Below, piece by piece: positions 34,582 through 45,674 of a DNA stretch of 64,000 bases (positions are counted from its first letter, which is position 1; the number at the start of each line of letters is the position of its first letter). A program made the translations under genes and the position numbers. The stretch spans positions 27,568,298-27,632,297 of the forward strand of contig JANDEH010000004.1 of NCBI GenBank assembly GCA_024610705.1, read 5' to 3'. The DNA comes from Tetragnatha versicolor. Its lineage: Eukaryota > Arthropoda > Arachnida > Araneae > Tetragnathidae. The notes beneath the pieces were generated by a model. It saw nothing but the letters and a program-made list of their open reading frames with translations. It did not search any database and was not told the origin of the DNA.

Positions 34582-34723
34582 GGGAAATGCTTTTAATTGC
34601 AGTTTCGCAATCTATAAAAGCCTCCTTGGGCTGGTGAGATAAACATATCTGTGTGCCAGCCTTTAGAGAGGAAGTTTCATGTTTTTATTTTGCGGAAACG
34701 TGTTTGGAGGCTTTGTAAATAAG
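34582..34723 (+). promoter_or_regulatory. Orphan TATA promoter with a candidate first exon
   Basis: TATAAAAG lies at 34613-34620, preceded by GGGAAATGCTTTT (34583-34595), which loosely resembles a Rel/NF-kB site. About 100 bases downstream AAG is followed by GTACGG at 34724, a plausible splice donor. No recognisable plus-strand gene follows before 52 kb. It may serve a non-coding RNA, a gene whose exons I missed, or be a relic of a lost serpin copy. Confidence 0.35.
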
Positions 34724-35689
34724 GTACGGTTTTTCAATTCTCGTATACTACAATTGAGTTTTAAAGCTGGCTGAAAATGGATTTTTCTACTGTGAATACC
34801 GCCATGATTAGAAAAGGTGTAAAATAATCACAAAACGACGACTAGTAAAAGCTATAAAAATCAACGAAGGTTTGTGGTCATTCTTAGAATTTATAAAGCT
34901 GTTTCGATTCGGTGAGATGACAACGGTGCTAGGTGAACAATATTTTCATCTTAGGTCCCTCTGGGAAATCCAATGTAATAAAATTTATGTAGAAAACTCT
35001 TCAATGACAATTATTTATGAGTAAGATTGTCTTCTAAGAATGGCGTCAGACCTTCTTAATGGGGCATTCATAAATTATGTCACACAACTTAATTCAAAGC
35101 ATCCTTTATTTCCCATCTTCACTAATTGTCACATTTTAGTGACTCGCTCTACAGTTGTGATGCTACAATTATTAAATTTTTACATTAAATTCTATCAAAA
35201 CATTTAATTAACATTAAATATTTTAACAGGCTTGCATTAAAGCGGAGAAGCTATGCATCCTGTGACAGAAGATGTTATCAGTTATCAGCTTGACGCATCC
35301 TCTAGCAAGAGCTATGCATCTTGCTGCATCCTAACCAGATATTTAAGATTTTCAATTCTTCAGTAAAAATTCCTCCACCAATTCATTTTTAGGAAAAAGA
35401 GTAGTCATAAAGAATTAAGGGAGATAATAGAAAAAAACAACACTTTGTTAATCAACTCAACGACGAAACAAAAGGTTTGGGACGTACTAACTGAAATCCT
35501 AGGATTGCAACTGAGCCCTTTCTCTGACCCCTAAGCGTGTGACATAATTTGTGAAACTATCCCCTCTAAAAAAAACTTTCCGCAAAAAGCTACGCTCCTG
35601 AGATCAAATATACATAAAGCTGCTGCACCACACCGCACACATGTAAAAATATAGAACACTACACAACAAAACGGTGGGAAAAAACTGCC
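34724..35689. other. Non-coding sequence downstream of serpin D
   Basis: Nothing recognised beyond short repeats (gctatgcatc, about 35,250-35,330). Confidence 0.3.
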
Positions 35690-35833
35690 ACCATATCATT
35701 GAGAGATGTTACACCACGACACTGAGGGAGGTCCCACAGTGAATCTAGTCCCTCAATGGAACCTTCCTCCGAGTTACAGTGGGACCTCCCTCTGAGTCTT
35801 GGTGTAATGGTGTTGAGTCCAATGATATGGTGT
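35690..35833. mobile_element. 144-bp palindromic element just past serpin D
   Basis: The ends caccatatcattg and caatgatatggtg are exact inverted copies, with an inner gggaggtcccac / gtgggacctccc pair. It starts 60 bases downstream of the serpin D stop (minus strand), so it may lie in the 3' UTR and form a hairpin in the mRNA. No AATAAA was found between it and the stop. Confidence 0.55.
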
Positions 35834-35892
35834 CAATTTCTTTTTCTATAGTCAATTTCTATTGGGTAACGATCCATATTTTTACAGTGCAC

Positions 35893-38800
35893 TTACAACC
35901 GTTTCACTCTTCCCAAGAACATGACCAAATCGCTCCTCCTGTCCACGATGGCAAAGAGGAACGGGTGGTCCACCAAGAAATCGTTCTGGTCAAGGTTGGC
36001 CGAGTACGGAATCACCCCCAAAGAGGTGGCCGCCGCGGCCACGCTGCCCTTCTCGTCCACTGACAAGGTGGCCTTGTGGACCACCTCGCTGACCTTCAAC
36101 CCTTGCTTCTTGCTGATGCCGGAAAGGTCAGCACCATTGCCGAAGACCCCTCGCATGCCGAGTTCTTGCAGGGGCTGGTTGAGGGTGGAGGAAGACTCGA
36201 GGTCGAACTTGGGCAGGGACACGGTGACCGGGGCAGGACGGAGGCTGGACAGGGTGGAGGACAGGAGGTCTGGGGTGAGGGAGGCCTCCAGGGCTGGCAG
36301 GCCATCATTTTCGGTGGGCAGGAGGACCACCATGGAGACGTTGCCGTCGTAGGGCAGTTCCACTGCACTGTAGGTGGGGAAGGTGCTGTAGGGGAAGGTG
36401 GTTTCCATCATGTGCATCATCTTGACGTTTCTGTAAGAGAGAGAGGGAATATGATTTAATTGTGAGATATCAATGGATACTGAAGTAAATATAATTATGG
36501 AGTTTTATTGATTGGGGTGGATGTAGCTACTTTATATTTGTAGATATCTTTAGGATCTGAATGGTCCTAAATCACCAGGTGTAACCAAATTCAGGCGCTT
36601 GCAACAAGAAGGAGCTCGCTCCAAGAACTTTACTTTTGAGTTAGAACTTCATTTACATTACAGAGAGCAATTTTTTGGACAAGGATAAACACGGGTAAAG
36701 TTTTCCATAGCTTTCCCTTAAAAATGTTGAGAGCAGGAAAATCCGGACATGCGTCTTATGAACCTATGTAGTTCACATAGGTTCAATAAATATCATATAT
36801 TCAATAAATACGTATTTCACGATGTAAAAAACACTTGAAATTATTTCAATTAAGGATGCCTAACAAAATATCTTTGAATGGACTTAGAAATTTTCTGGAA
36901 TAATGTCAAGTCAAAAACAATTTTTAAAACTATTTATAAATAATGTGATAATATTTTCTTTGGTATAAAAAATGAAAGATTTAGAATAAAACAATAAGTA
37001 CATAATTTTAAGAGATATTAGTTCAATTAGTCTAATCATCCACAAAATACTGTCTTGGAAACTAGTGTGATAGTTTGGAAATTATTCTTTTCGTTACATT
37101 TGCATTCCTACGTCTTTTGTATTAAACTTACAAACTTATCACTGATCATGTGGGGATGATCCCAATAATTAATTTCCCCTCCCACAAAAAACACAAGAGA
37201 GAGATACACACAACTTACATCTCATCTTTTCCATCATTATAAAAAGGATGATCCATGGTGGATTCGGGATCGAACGGCACCGTCCACGTTCCCTTGAAGT
37301 ACACCGCATTGAGGATGATCATGACGGTCTCAGGGCTGAGATCCTCTAGCAAGTTCGCGATCCTCCCCTTGGTCTTGGAGTTGACCCAATCGTTGACGCT
37401 GTTCTTGACCCTCTCCGAGTTGGCGGCGAAGTTGACATTCTCCACGGGAGCTCGGAAGACGGATTTCATGTCCTGGCTGTAGGCTTTGTTCAGGGGCAGC
37501 GAGTAGTCCACCAGGATACCGTTGGCCACCGCCAGCTCGAATCCTTTGGAAATGCGGAGTTGTCGCACGAGACCGGTGAAAGCGGTGCGGACTTGGTTGT
37601 CCATCAGGAGTCCTGCTTTCTGGTAGCCGAGGACGGAGCCGAGTTCCTTTTATTTTTGGGGAAGAAAAGAAGGATAACGTTGAATGATAACAAAAATTTG
37701 AAGCTTAAAACAAAATGGAAATATTTACCTTAACTATCGTACCCTTTATGAGACCGTGTTTAATAAAAGGAGCTTATTGCAGAAAAAACGTTGGTGTTAG
37801 CGGTTAGCTCAGTGCAGCTGCACGCTCGTCATTATAAATAGTTATTTTTCGTAATCAAATAAGTCCTCAAAAGTTTCAAATACTATGCTACAATGAGTGC
37901 GACTTGAATAAAACTCGAACAACTAATACTTGAAATCGAGGATAACTATTCGTCCTTTAACTCTTTTCTTCGTCCCTTTAACTTATTATCTAATTTACTA
38001 TTAAAATCCAAAATATTGAATACTTTGAGCTTTTTCAAAACTCTCATAAAATAATCATCAAATTTATGTACAAAAAGAGCACAATGTATATTTCAAGAAA
38101 CCCTTCTTTCTCTGCTGTTTTACTTAATTTCAAGCGGGGTGTTCTTTGTAAGCTTAGCTTAAGGTGAAAATGATTGAATTGTCTCGAAACTGTGATTGGT
38201 TACTTTTTTTCTCAACACTTCTCCCTTACGTAATTGTTCATGCATGAAAGGAAAAGCCTTGAGAAAGGGATTACAGTTGATACGGTTACTCTTATTGTGA
38301 TTTTTTTAACTTTATTTTGTTGGTTGGTTTTTTTGGGTAAAAATTTGGCCCATAGTTTTCGGGAATTTATTCCTTTTAAACGACATTATTTGAAAATGAC
38401 ATCCAATTATCTTAACCTTTAACTGTATACTATATAATCATCTTTGTGCTGAGGACTTTGCAGTAGCATGGAAAAAAAACTAAGGGATAATAAAAATTTA
38501 TAAATGCCCAGGTGTATATTTATCGCTATAAAACATTCTGGTCAATTCATTTAAATTTTTTTACAAATTTCTTCAATAAAATATTTAAAGATTCAGAACC
38601 TCCTTTGGGGTCATCCATAAATTACGTGAGGTCAAAAAGGGGGGGTCGGGGGTTGGAAAAATCTCACCAAGGGGGGAGGGGGGGGTCGGTGAAAAACTCA
38701 CGTCAACTTTTTAAGTTCGAAATTAAACGATTTTTTTAAGTTTGAGAAAGGAATAATACCCACAGATAAGATACTGTGGTGATTTCTAGGCGGAATAATG

Positions 38801-39352
38801 TTCTTTTCCTCAAAATGCAACCGAATTGGATAGAAAATTATTTTTAAAGGTTGTAGGTAAATCTCACTTGGGGGGAGGGGGGGTCCAGCAAAATCTCACT
38901 AAATCTCACCAAGGGGGGAGGGGGGGGTACAGATTTTGGAAAAAACACCTCACGTAATTTATGGATGACCCCTTTATCTCCACAAAGCAGCTATAATTAA
39001 CCTATGAAAGTTTTACATTTTTTTTATATTGTAGTTAAGGTTTGTTTTCTATTCCAAGATTAGTTATCTCATCTAACAGAGAAAAATACTTTTAACATAC
39101 CTTCGCAGTATCACCCTTGGCTCCGCGAAAAAGCATTCCGAAAGCCATCGATAAGCTCAGAGGAGAGAAAAACAAGTTTTCACTTGAATTTTCTCTCAGT
39201 TTTTGGTAAAGACTCAGTCCGAAATTGTTGTTGGATTCAGCCAATTTCTTGATGCTGTTCTGACTGTCTTCGCTTGTCATGAAGGAGCGGCAGGTGACCG
39301 CTCCAGAGAGTATCAAGAGCGATAATATCTTGGTGATCTGTGAGACGTTCAT
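35893..39352 (-). CDS. Serpin D: secreted serpin with Tyr-Ser at the reactive bond, 405 aa
   Basis: Coding exons are 39352-39101, 37646-37219 and 36430-35893 (stop TAA), with the same phases as A-C; Ile227 is split by intron 2. Residues 1 to about 21 form a signal peptide (ITKILSLLILSGAVTC). FFSPLSLSMAFGML, NAVYFKGTW and FLVDHPFLFAIVDR are diagnostic serpin segments. The hinge DEKGSVAAAATS has Ser at P14 and Ala at P12-P9, so it should insert and inhibit. P1 is Tyr369 with Ser370 at P1', pointing to a chymotrypsin-like protease. The C terminus is GRVKRL. The ATG lies 14 bases inside an exon that begins after TTGCAG (39,367), and a matching upstream 5' exon with donor is at 40,470. Introns are 1,454 bases (holding a Harbinger-like MITE) and 788 bases. 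Confidence 0.9.
38607..38972. mobile_element. Harbinger-like MITE with C/G-run blocks (serpin D intron 1)
   Basis: The ends ggggtcatccataaattacg and cgtaatttatggatgacccc are exact inverted copies. The interior repeats an 'aatctcaccaagggggga' unit with long G runs. It is flanked by ttt on both sides (38604-38606 and 38973-38975). A second copy at 49,691-50,000 has a TTA duplication. Confidence 0.7.
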
Positions 39353-39633
39353 GTCGGTAATTTTTCCTGCAATACAAATCAGGAATAAAATATAAAGATA
39401 ATTCCTTGATATGATCCTAAATGGTAAATAAGTAGTTAATAACCCAGTTTAAATTTATACTTTGTTTTTGTATAAGAGAATAGCGCGTTGTCATTACTTC
39501 CAAATATTTACTAGAATTATAAAAGAGAATTAAAAAGTAATTAGGAAACGCAATTAAATTTTGATAGTAAGCTCAGAGCTTTTTTTAGTTAAGCGTTTAT
39601 GAAATTTCGAAGCAAACAGTGTTAACAGTACCT

Positions 39634-39847
39634 ATATACCGTAAAACGGGGTGAATTGGATCACTTTTGAACTTTGAACTGCTGCCAAAAGTTTAATAGT
39701 AAAGATTTTGAAAAGCTTTAAAAATAATATTTCGAGTCCCAATTAATATTTTAAGAACCCGTTGAAAAAATTTAATTATCTTGAATGGTTTATTTTATAC
39801 AAATTTTTAAGTGTCGTGATCCGATTCACCCCGTTTTACGGTATATA
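39634..39847. mobile_element. 214-bp TA-flanked MITE in the 5' intron of serpin D
   Basis: The ends accgtaaaacggggtgaatt and attcaccccgttttacggt are inverted copies with tata at each border, consistent with TA-targeting Tc1/mariner-type elements. It lies between the proposed 5' exon and the ATG exon of serpin D. Confidence 0.6.
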
Positions 39848-40469
39848 TTTTTTAAATATATATTTTAAATACATAATACAAAGAATTCAAACATAATCCC
39901 GTTTATAAAAAAATTAACTGTGAAATTTTCCAAAATCCTACGTTGTAAACCCATAAAATGTTTTTTATCTTAGTTGTATTCTTGACTTTATTAGTTGAAT
40001 ATGAATTTACTTGTATTTTATAACTAACTTTAACTATAACGCGATGGCGTTACAAATAATTTTATAACAAAAAACTGCAAAAGTGGAATATAATTTACGT
40101 TTGCGGTAACTTTTACAATTTTTGTAACAAAAGCAAAAAATACCTTCAAATAGCTACAATTATAACACTGTAAAAAACATTGATATAAAAACAATAAATT
40201 TCGTTACATATTTTCAAGTATTATAACCCCCTTTACATACAGAATTTCTAAATGCTGTAGGCATCAAAATAAAATAAAATTCTACATCAGCACAATTTAA
40301 ATATCTTAAAAGCTTCTTTGGTTACTAAAACAAGTTAAAATTCTGCACAACACTAATTAAAACTAATACAGGATAAACAAACAAAATTTTAAAAAGGAGA
40401 ATCACCCTAAACATGCCACACTATATTAACCAAGAATATAAAAATAGATTTCATACACCAATAACTTAC

Positions 40470-40615
40470 CTATAGACCTGGATGTCCGAGATCACTGAAG
40501 GGATGCAGAAATGGAAATGCGCTCCTTACAATTCAGATGAATGTTTTTAAACAGGAGAGGGGAGAGAAAACCTCTTTCGGTGAGGCTCAGAAACTCGACC
40601 ACCTGACGTCATAGC
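40470..40615 (-). promoter_or_regulatory. Proposed promoter and 5' non-coding exon of serpin D
   Basis: Minus-strand reading shows TGACGTCA (40604-40611, a perfect CRE/ATF palindrome), then a TATA-like TTTAAAAAC (40551-40543), then a likely start about 30 bases on. The exon ends CTATAG followed by GTAAGT at 40,470. This donor can join the TTGCAG acceptor at 39,367, 14 bases before the serpin D ATG. The order and spacing are those of a normal RNA polymerase II promoter. Confidence 0.55.
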
Positions 40616-41462
40616 ATTGGGAGATCCCGCAAACGACTTTCATTTGTTGATTTTGAGAAAGACTTGCTGAAAGTTCAAGTTCGCGATATACGTCGTGATT
40701 TGAGGCACGAAAGGGCGTATTTAGTTTACTTAGTTTTATTGCTATCTGACGTGTGGTTTTGGTTTGGATGGATTTCTCATTCATGACAGACCGCCGTGAG
40801 TAGGATTGCCTAATTGGGAGAGTTGTGTGGTGAATGGGGGGATTTAAATGCCGTTAAATAGTGTTTGAACGTGGGGGTATTTAATCCATGTATCTATACT
40901 GAGAAACGTGCCCAGATTTCACTTGCGGTGAAATTGGCAATTTATGAGCATCATCTAAATGTTAACGGCTGAGGCTTTCATATGAGGTGGAAAAAATCGA
41001 CCTTTTGGATTATAACTTCTTTGAATTATATTCATTGGGGGTTTCTGTCATGGATGTAGAAATAGATGGAGATGGAAAGGGATTGCAATCTAATCCAGTG
41101 AAACCAAAATATTTTTGAATGAAACCTAAGTTTTTAGCGTTTGGAGGTCTCGTACAAGACTATTTGATTTTGAAGGTGAATAAAATCTATGAGTCTCACT
41201 AACAAATTATGGGAGAAATAAAAATAAGTTCTTCCAATCATTTTAGAAAGTGAGGGAGTATTCCATCCACATATATGGAATGTCATAAAAATTTAGCTTC
41301 TCCTAGAGGGGGCTTTCCACTTTCCACCCAATTTCTTCTCTAGTTTAGTAGTAATAAAAGCAGAATCCTTTTTTTGTTTGTGTGAAACAATTTTTTTATT
41401 TGATTCCCTTGAAAAATATTAAGAATGGATTCCTCTATTGAATGCAAAAATGTAATTTACTA
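40616..41462. other. Upstream flank of serpin D, non-coding
   Basis: No exon or structured repeat seen. More distal promoter elements of serpin D may be here. Confidence 0.35.
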
Positions 41463-41657
41463 TTATCTATTCATTTAGAATTGGCGCTTGAGAAATAGTA
41501 CTTTCCCCCACGCTAGAAGCGGAACCATAGTTACGCTCTTCGCGCAGCCAATAGTAAGCTTTCTTCGTCACTCTGACGAGGATAGTTACTATGGTTACCG
41601 ATCGGTGGTGGGGGAAGGAAATATTTTCTAGCGCCAGTTCAAAATGAACAGAGTGTA
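41463..41657. mobile_element. Sister copy of the 21,151-type MITE
   Basis: The ends (ctattcatttagaattggcg and cgccagttcaaaatgaacag) match the element in serpin B intron 2. The interior is more GC-rich than the surroundings. Confidence 0.6.
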
Positions 41658-41875
41658 GTCAGGTGGTCCATATTTTCCAAGTTTATGTAGCCTCTTTTGC
41701 GTAACACCCTCTCCCAGTTTGCTCCACCATACAAACAAAATAAGCAGTGTTTTAAATTTTTCTAGTTTCCCTTAAAGAATATAAAATTTTTAAATATTTT
41801 TAATCATCAGAAGGAAACCATATTAAACAACAATGTAAATAATTTAACCATCAGTAACTAGGAAATTGAGCAGGC

Positions 41876-42014
41876 GGTGTCACGGACGTTTCGCCTGCTG
41901 GAAAATATTTTAGCCCCCTAGATAACAAATTCCCTAACAAAAACCTACCTACAAAAAAGAAGAAAGGGGGATAGGAAATTTCCCAGTAGGCGAAACGACC
42001 GTAGAACCGAGCAG
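41876..42014. repeat. Inverted pair 'gagcaggcggtg / ...gtaggcgaaacgacc'
   Basis: gacgtttcgcctgctggaaa is mirrored by tttcccagtaggcgaaacga at about 41,978, and gagcaggc recurs directly at both edges. It is small and of uncertain class. Confidence 0.35.
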
Positions 42015-42549
42015 GCAGCACCTACTTTTCGTTTCATTTTAATTTTAAGATAATTCAGTACAAGAGCGTCTTTAAAGTTTTCGGAATTTCCAGGGATGAA
42101 CTTACAAATCTCAGCAAGTAATTAGTCTCAATCAGAAGAAAAACTTGACGTAGTTCTCCTGGGGAATCTCCAGCTTCAACTACTCTCATTAGCTTCGGCA
42201 TCTAGGGTGGTCTATGACCTTTGTAAGAAGATTTCTTCATGTTTTAGTTTGAGGCTTCGAAATGAAGAAACCATTCTGGGAGGAGATGGTAACCTTCGTA
42301 GGTAAATGACAAACACGGTCATTAGAAACCATTTCTCTGCTTACAAATAGGTTCTCCTGCTTAAAAGTAACATGAAAGCAAAGTTGAATGTTGTAAATTG
42401 GCACTGTCAGATGGCGTTGACGCATTTTCAATCTTAGTTAAACTAAAATTTTATAAACATTGCGACACACATTGACACATACAATCCTTTTCCCATTAAA
42501 ATAAATTTTGTTTCAAATCTTCCCAAGTTTCGACATTTGTTTTGCTAAG

Positions 42550-42725
42550 TACAGTAAAGCACCGTTTATACGTCTCTCATTTATACGTCTTTTACATTTA
42601 TACGTCGTTTTCGCTAAGTCCCAATTCATTCAAATAATTAAAATTGTTTTCAATTATACGTCTTTTCATTTATACGCCGTTTTACGTCGGTCCCTTGAAA
42701 GACGTATAAACGGTGCTTTACTGTA
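42550..42725. mobile_element. 176-bp pogo/Tigger-like MITE
   Basis: It starts tacagtaaagcaccgtttat and ends with the mirror ataaacggtgctttactgta, flanked by TA. The terminal CAGTAAA...CGTTTATACG resembles pogo/Tigger termini. The interior repeats 'ttatacgtc' several times. Confidence 0.65.
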
Positions 42726-44811
42726 CTATATAGTACTTCTATTGATTTCCTAAATAATCCAAGAAATTTCACAGTGCAAGTGATTATTTTACCCATTTTA
42801 AAGAGAAATGTTTATTTCTAGTACATAATATCTTATTAGACTCTTTGTAATTTGAGTAGAAAAAGTTAATGTCCTAGTTGATCTGATACAGAATACTGCA
42901 CATAATTTATTCCATATAACTATTTAAAATAAATCGAGAAATAATATTTTTGACACATCACACTTGTAGTTCTGGCTGTCCCAAGTGGGCCTATCCAGCA
43001 AAAAATAATATTCATGATTTTATAGGTTTGGCAGTTTTGAACATAATTTACGGACGGATCTACTATGGCCACAACTCAAGGCAGTTTCTCCTCCTATGGT
43101 GATTGCATTGCTCAAAAACCGGCTTGACTTTTATTGAAAGATAGAGATGCTTTTGACTTTTTTCCCACAATGGTATTAAACATCGAGGAAAAGCCGAACT
43201 TAACAAGCAGTCCTTGTCTGTTGTATTGCGGAAAAACGGATTAAAGGTGATTGGAAGGTTTATTGGAAGATAGATGTTCTCAACTAGGGTTACAAATGAA
43301 GTTAGTTTTCCTTCATGCTTCAAATCATAAAAATTAAACTAAAAAGTTTTACTAAAAAGACTATAATTTACAGCATAAGTAAGAAAAAAAGCTTATTCAT
43401 TTTATAAATTGACTTGTCTTTTTAAGGGGGTCTATTTAATCGAGATTCAAAAACTATTTTTGTAAAAAGTGACAAAAATTCAAAGGAAAAGTTAAAATTT
43501 TTGCTAGAACAAGATTATAACTTTAAGGTCTAGAAAAATTGGGTAGAAAAGATTAAAATTGTCTTTCCTTACCATTTTTGTTTCTCCAATTGTTTCCAAA
43601 CCAATTGTTTTTCCTAGCCGACAATAAGCATAAAAACAAATTACTCGTCACTAAGAAATTTTTAACAAAATCTTCAAACTAATTATATTTTTTAAGGATG
43701 TTGCATCTTAGTCCGAATTTTCTTGTGACAAGTTGTATCAGTCATTAAATTTCGATACTTAATCAATTCGAACCAAAAAAGTTCGCTTCCATTAAAATTT
43801 CTGAAATTCAATATTGCTTAATACATGAGTATACCAATGTAATCCATGCCTCATACTTAAAACTAGTCCGCCCATTTTCCTACTTTTGGCATTTCGAAAG
43901 TCAACGTAACCACCTAGTTATTTAACCCGTTATGAAAAGTGCCGGTACCATCACGTAATCCTATCTGTTTCCCGTACAGTGTGACGAGAAAATTTCCGGA
44001 GAAGAGTGGATGTTGAAGTTGGCAATCCTTAAAAAATTACTCATGAGTTAATTGATAAGGAGTGTGGGAGTCAAGTGAACAGGCTAGTGTCAAAAGAGTT
44101 ATCTTTACATTTTATATTTTGATTGATAAGTAAGGATAACAGAAATCCTCATGAAGTAATAATTTCTCGTAAGAAGGAAATGAAGTTTCGGAAGTTTCCT
44201 ATAATTGAATAAAAAGTGAATAAATTTTAAAAATTGCTTAAATTTTTTTGGTATAAATTATTAGGTGTTAACATTCTATAATAATAAATTTCAGTTTTAC
44301 CCTTTGTTTCCATAGTGTTCATTATTGTAATCATAGTGTTCATTTTTTCCATAGTGTTCATTATTGTATTTCCATTGTAATCATTAAATGTTATTACACT
44401 GTTAGTTTCCTTATATCAATTTGTTTAGAAGAAAAGTAGCCAATTTTATCTTCAGAACCAGTGATAGGGAATTCAGTAGAGATAACGTGGTTTACATGAT
44501 ACATAAATTTAAAACCTACAATAAAAATTAAAAATGTTAATTTGAAATTATCAACTAAAACTAAAAACTTAGACGCTTCTTAACTTTCAGATGGATACGA
44601 AAGATTAAAAGGATACATAAAGTTTTAAAATAAGGAGTACGATCGTTTTGCGACTTTAGGGAACTTATCCATCGGACATATTCTGTTTATTTAATATACA
44701 TATAATACATAACTGTGGTGTCTCATTTTTTACCAACTTCGAAAATTTTAGTGGGTAATGTTTATGTTCTCAAATATTTTCGCAGAATAAGTCATTGCAG
44801 AACAAGCTTAG
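42726..44811. other. AT-rich intergenic stretch
   Basis: No recognisable gene. A minus-strand frame at 43,063-43,323 (86 codons) lacks splice or domain support. Tandem 'ccatagtgttcattattgtaatc' units occur at about 44,310-44,390. Confidence 0.35.
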
Positions 44812-45660
44812 TCAACAGCAGGGGCGTTTGTAGGGGGGGGGGGCGAAGGGCCCCCCTCGATATTTGGACTTACGTGTTCCAAAATAAGTTAAAACCAGCG
44901 TTAGAAATTGGTTGGAAAAACCACTGGTCCTGTGGACTAGCGCTTTACTTATCTTACTGGTCCGCAACAAAAATTACTGGTCCGACAAATAAAAAAAGAC
45001 AAGGTTAAATATTATTATAAAATAACTATTGCACTGAATTTGAGTACTAAATAGTAATGTTAAAAATTAATACATATGCATGCAATAATAAGTTACCAGC
45101 TGTAAATATAAAATTTATATAAAATAATTAATAAAATGAAATTATGAGAAATAAGCAATAGCTCTAAATAATCAAATAATTTTGAAAATATCTTATTTAT
45201 TAAATACTTTTCTTAATTAAATAATATTTCACCAACTGACAAAATCCATTCAAAATCAACTGACAAATTAAAAAAAAATAAGAACTTTTCCTAAATAATT
45301 GATATTGCACACAAATTAATACATAACTTAACTGGAGGGAGGGATATTTTTTCACCACTGGTCCAGCGGACAAGTGAATTTCTGATTCCACTGGTCCGAA
45401 CTGTTTTTTTTAGCTGTCCCCGGACCATCCAGTATAATTTCAAACGCTGGTTAAAACCCTGTTTTTTAGGGTCAAATTTTTGAAAATTTTCTGGGGGAGG
45501 ACCCCCAAACCCCCTTTGGCAGTTATAGAACTTAATAACTTGTAGCTTTTTTATATTAAGTTCTTTAAGACGCAAACTCTACCTAAAATTGTACTTAAAA
45601 GCTGCATTTGACTTATTAAATATACATAGAGGGGATGAGAAATAACTTTGGGCCCCTCCC
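44812..45660 (+). repeat. G/C-run-rich dispersed repeat split by a hAT element
   Basis: 'aggggcgtttgtaggg' and 'gggcccccctcgata' open it. It resumes after the insertion 44,896-45,449 with 'ctgttttttagggtcaaatt' and 'gggggaggacccccaaaccc'. Confidence 0.5.
44896..45449. mobile_element. 554-bp hAT-type element with exact 8-bp target duplication
   Basis: The ends cagcgttagaaatt and aatttcaaacgctg are inverted copies. gttaaaac flanks both sides exactly (44888-44895 and 45450-45457). 'actggtccg' is repeated on both arms. No transposase frame is present. Confidence 0.78.
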
Positions 45661-45674
45661 GAAATAACTTTTTT

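Noticed and set aside
35779..36459. Three plus-strand frames of 94-143 codons opposite serpin D exon 3
   Set aside because: They are antisense shadows of the GC-rich serpin exon; the same effect is seen opposite A and B.
43063..43323. A minus-strand 86-codon frame
   Set aside because: No recognisable domain, no flanking splice sites and AT-rich context; chance length for this composition.
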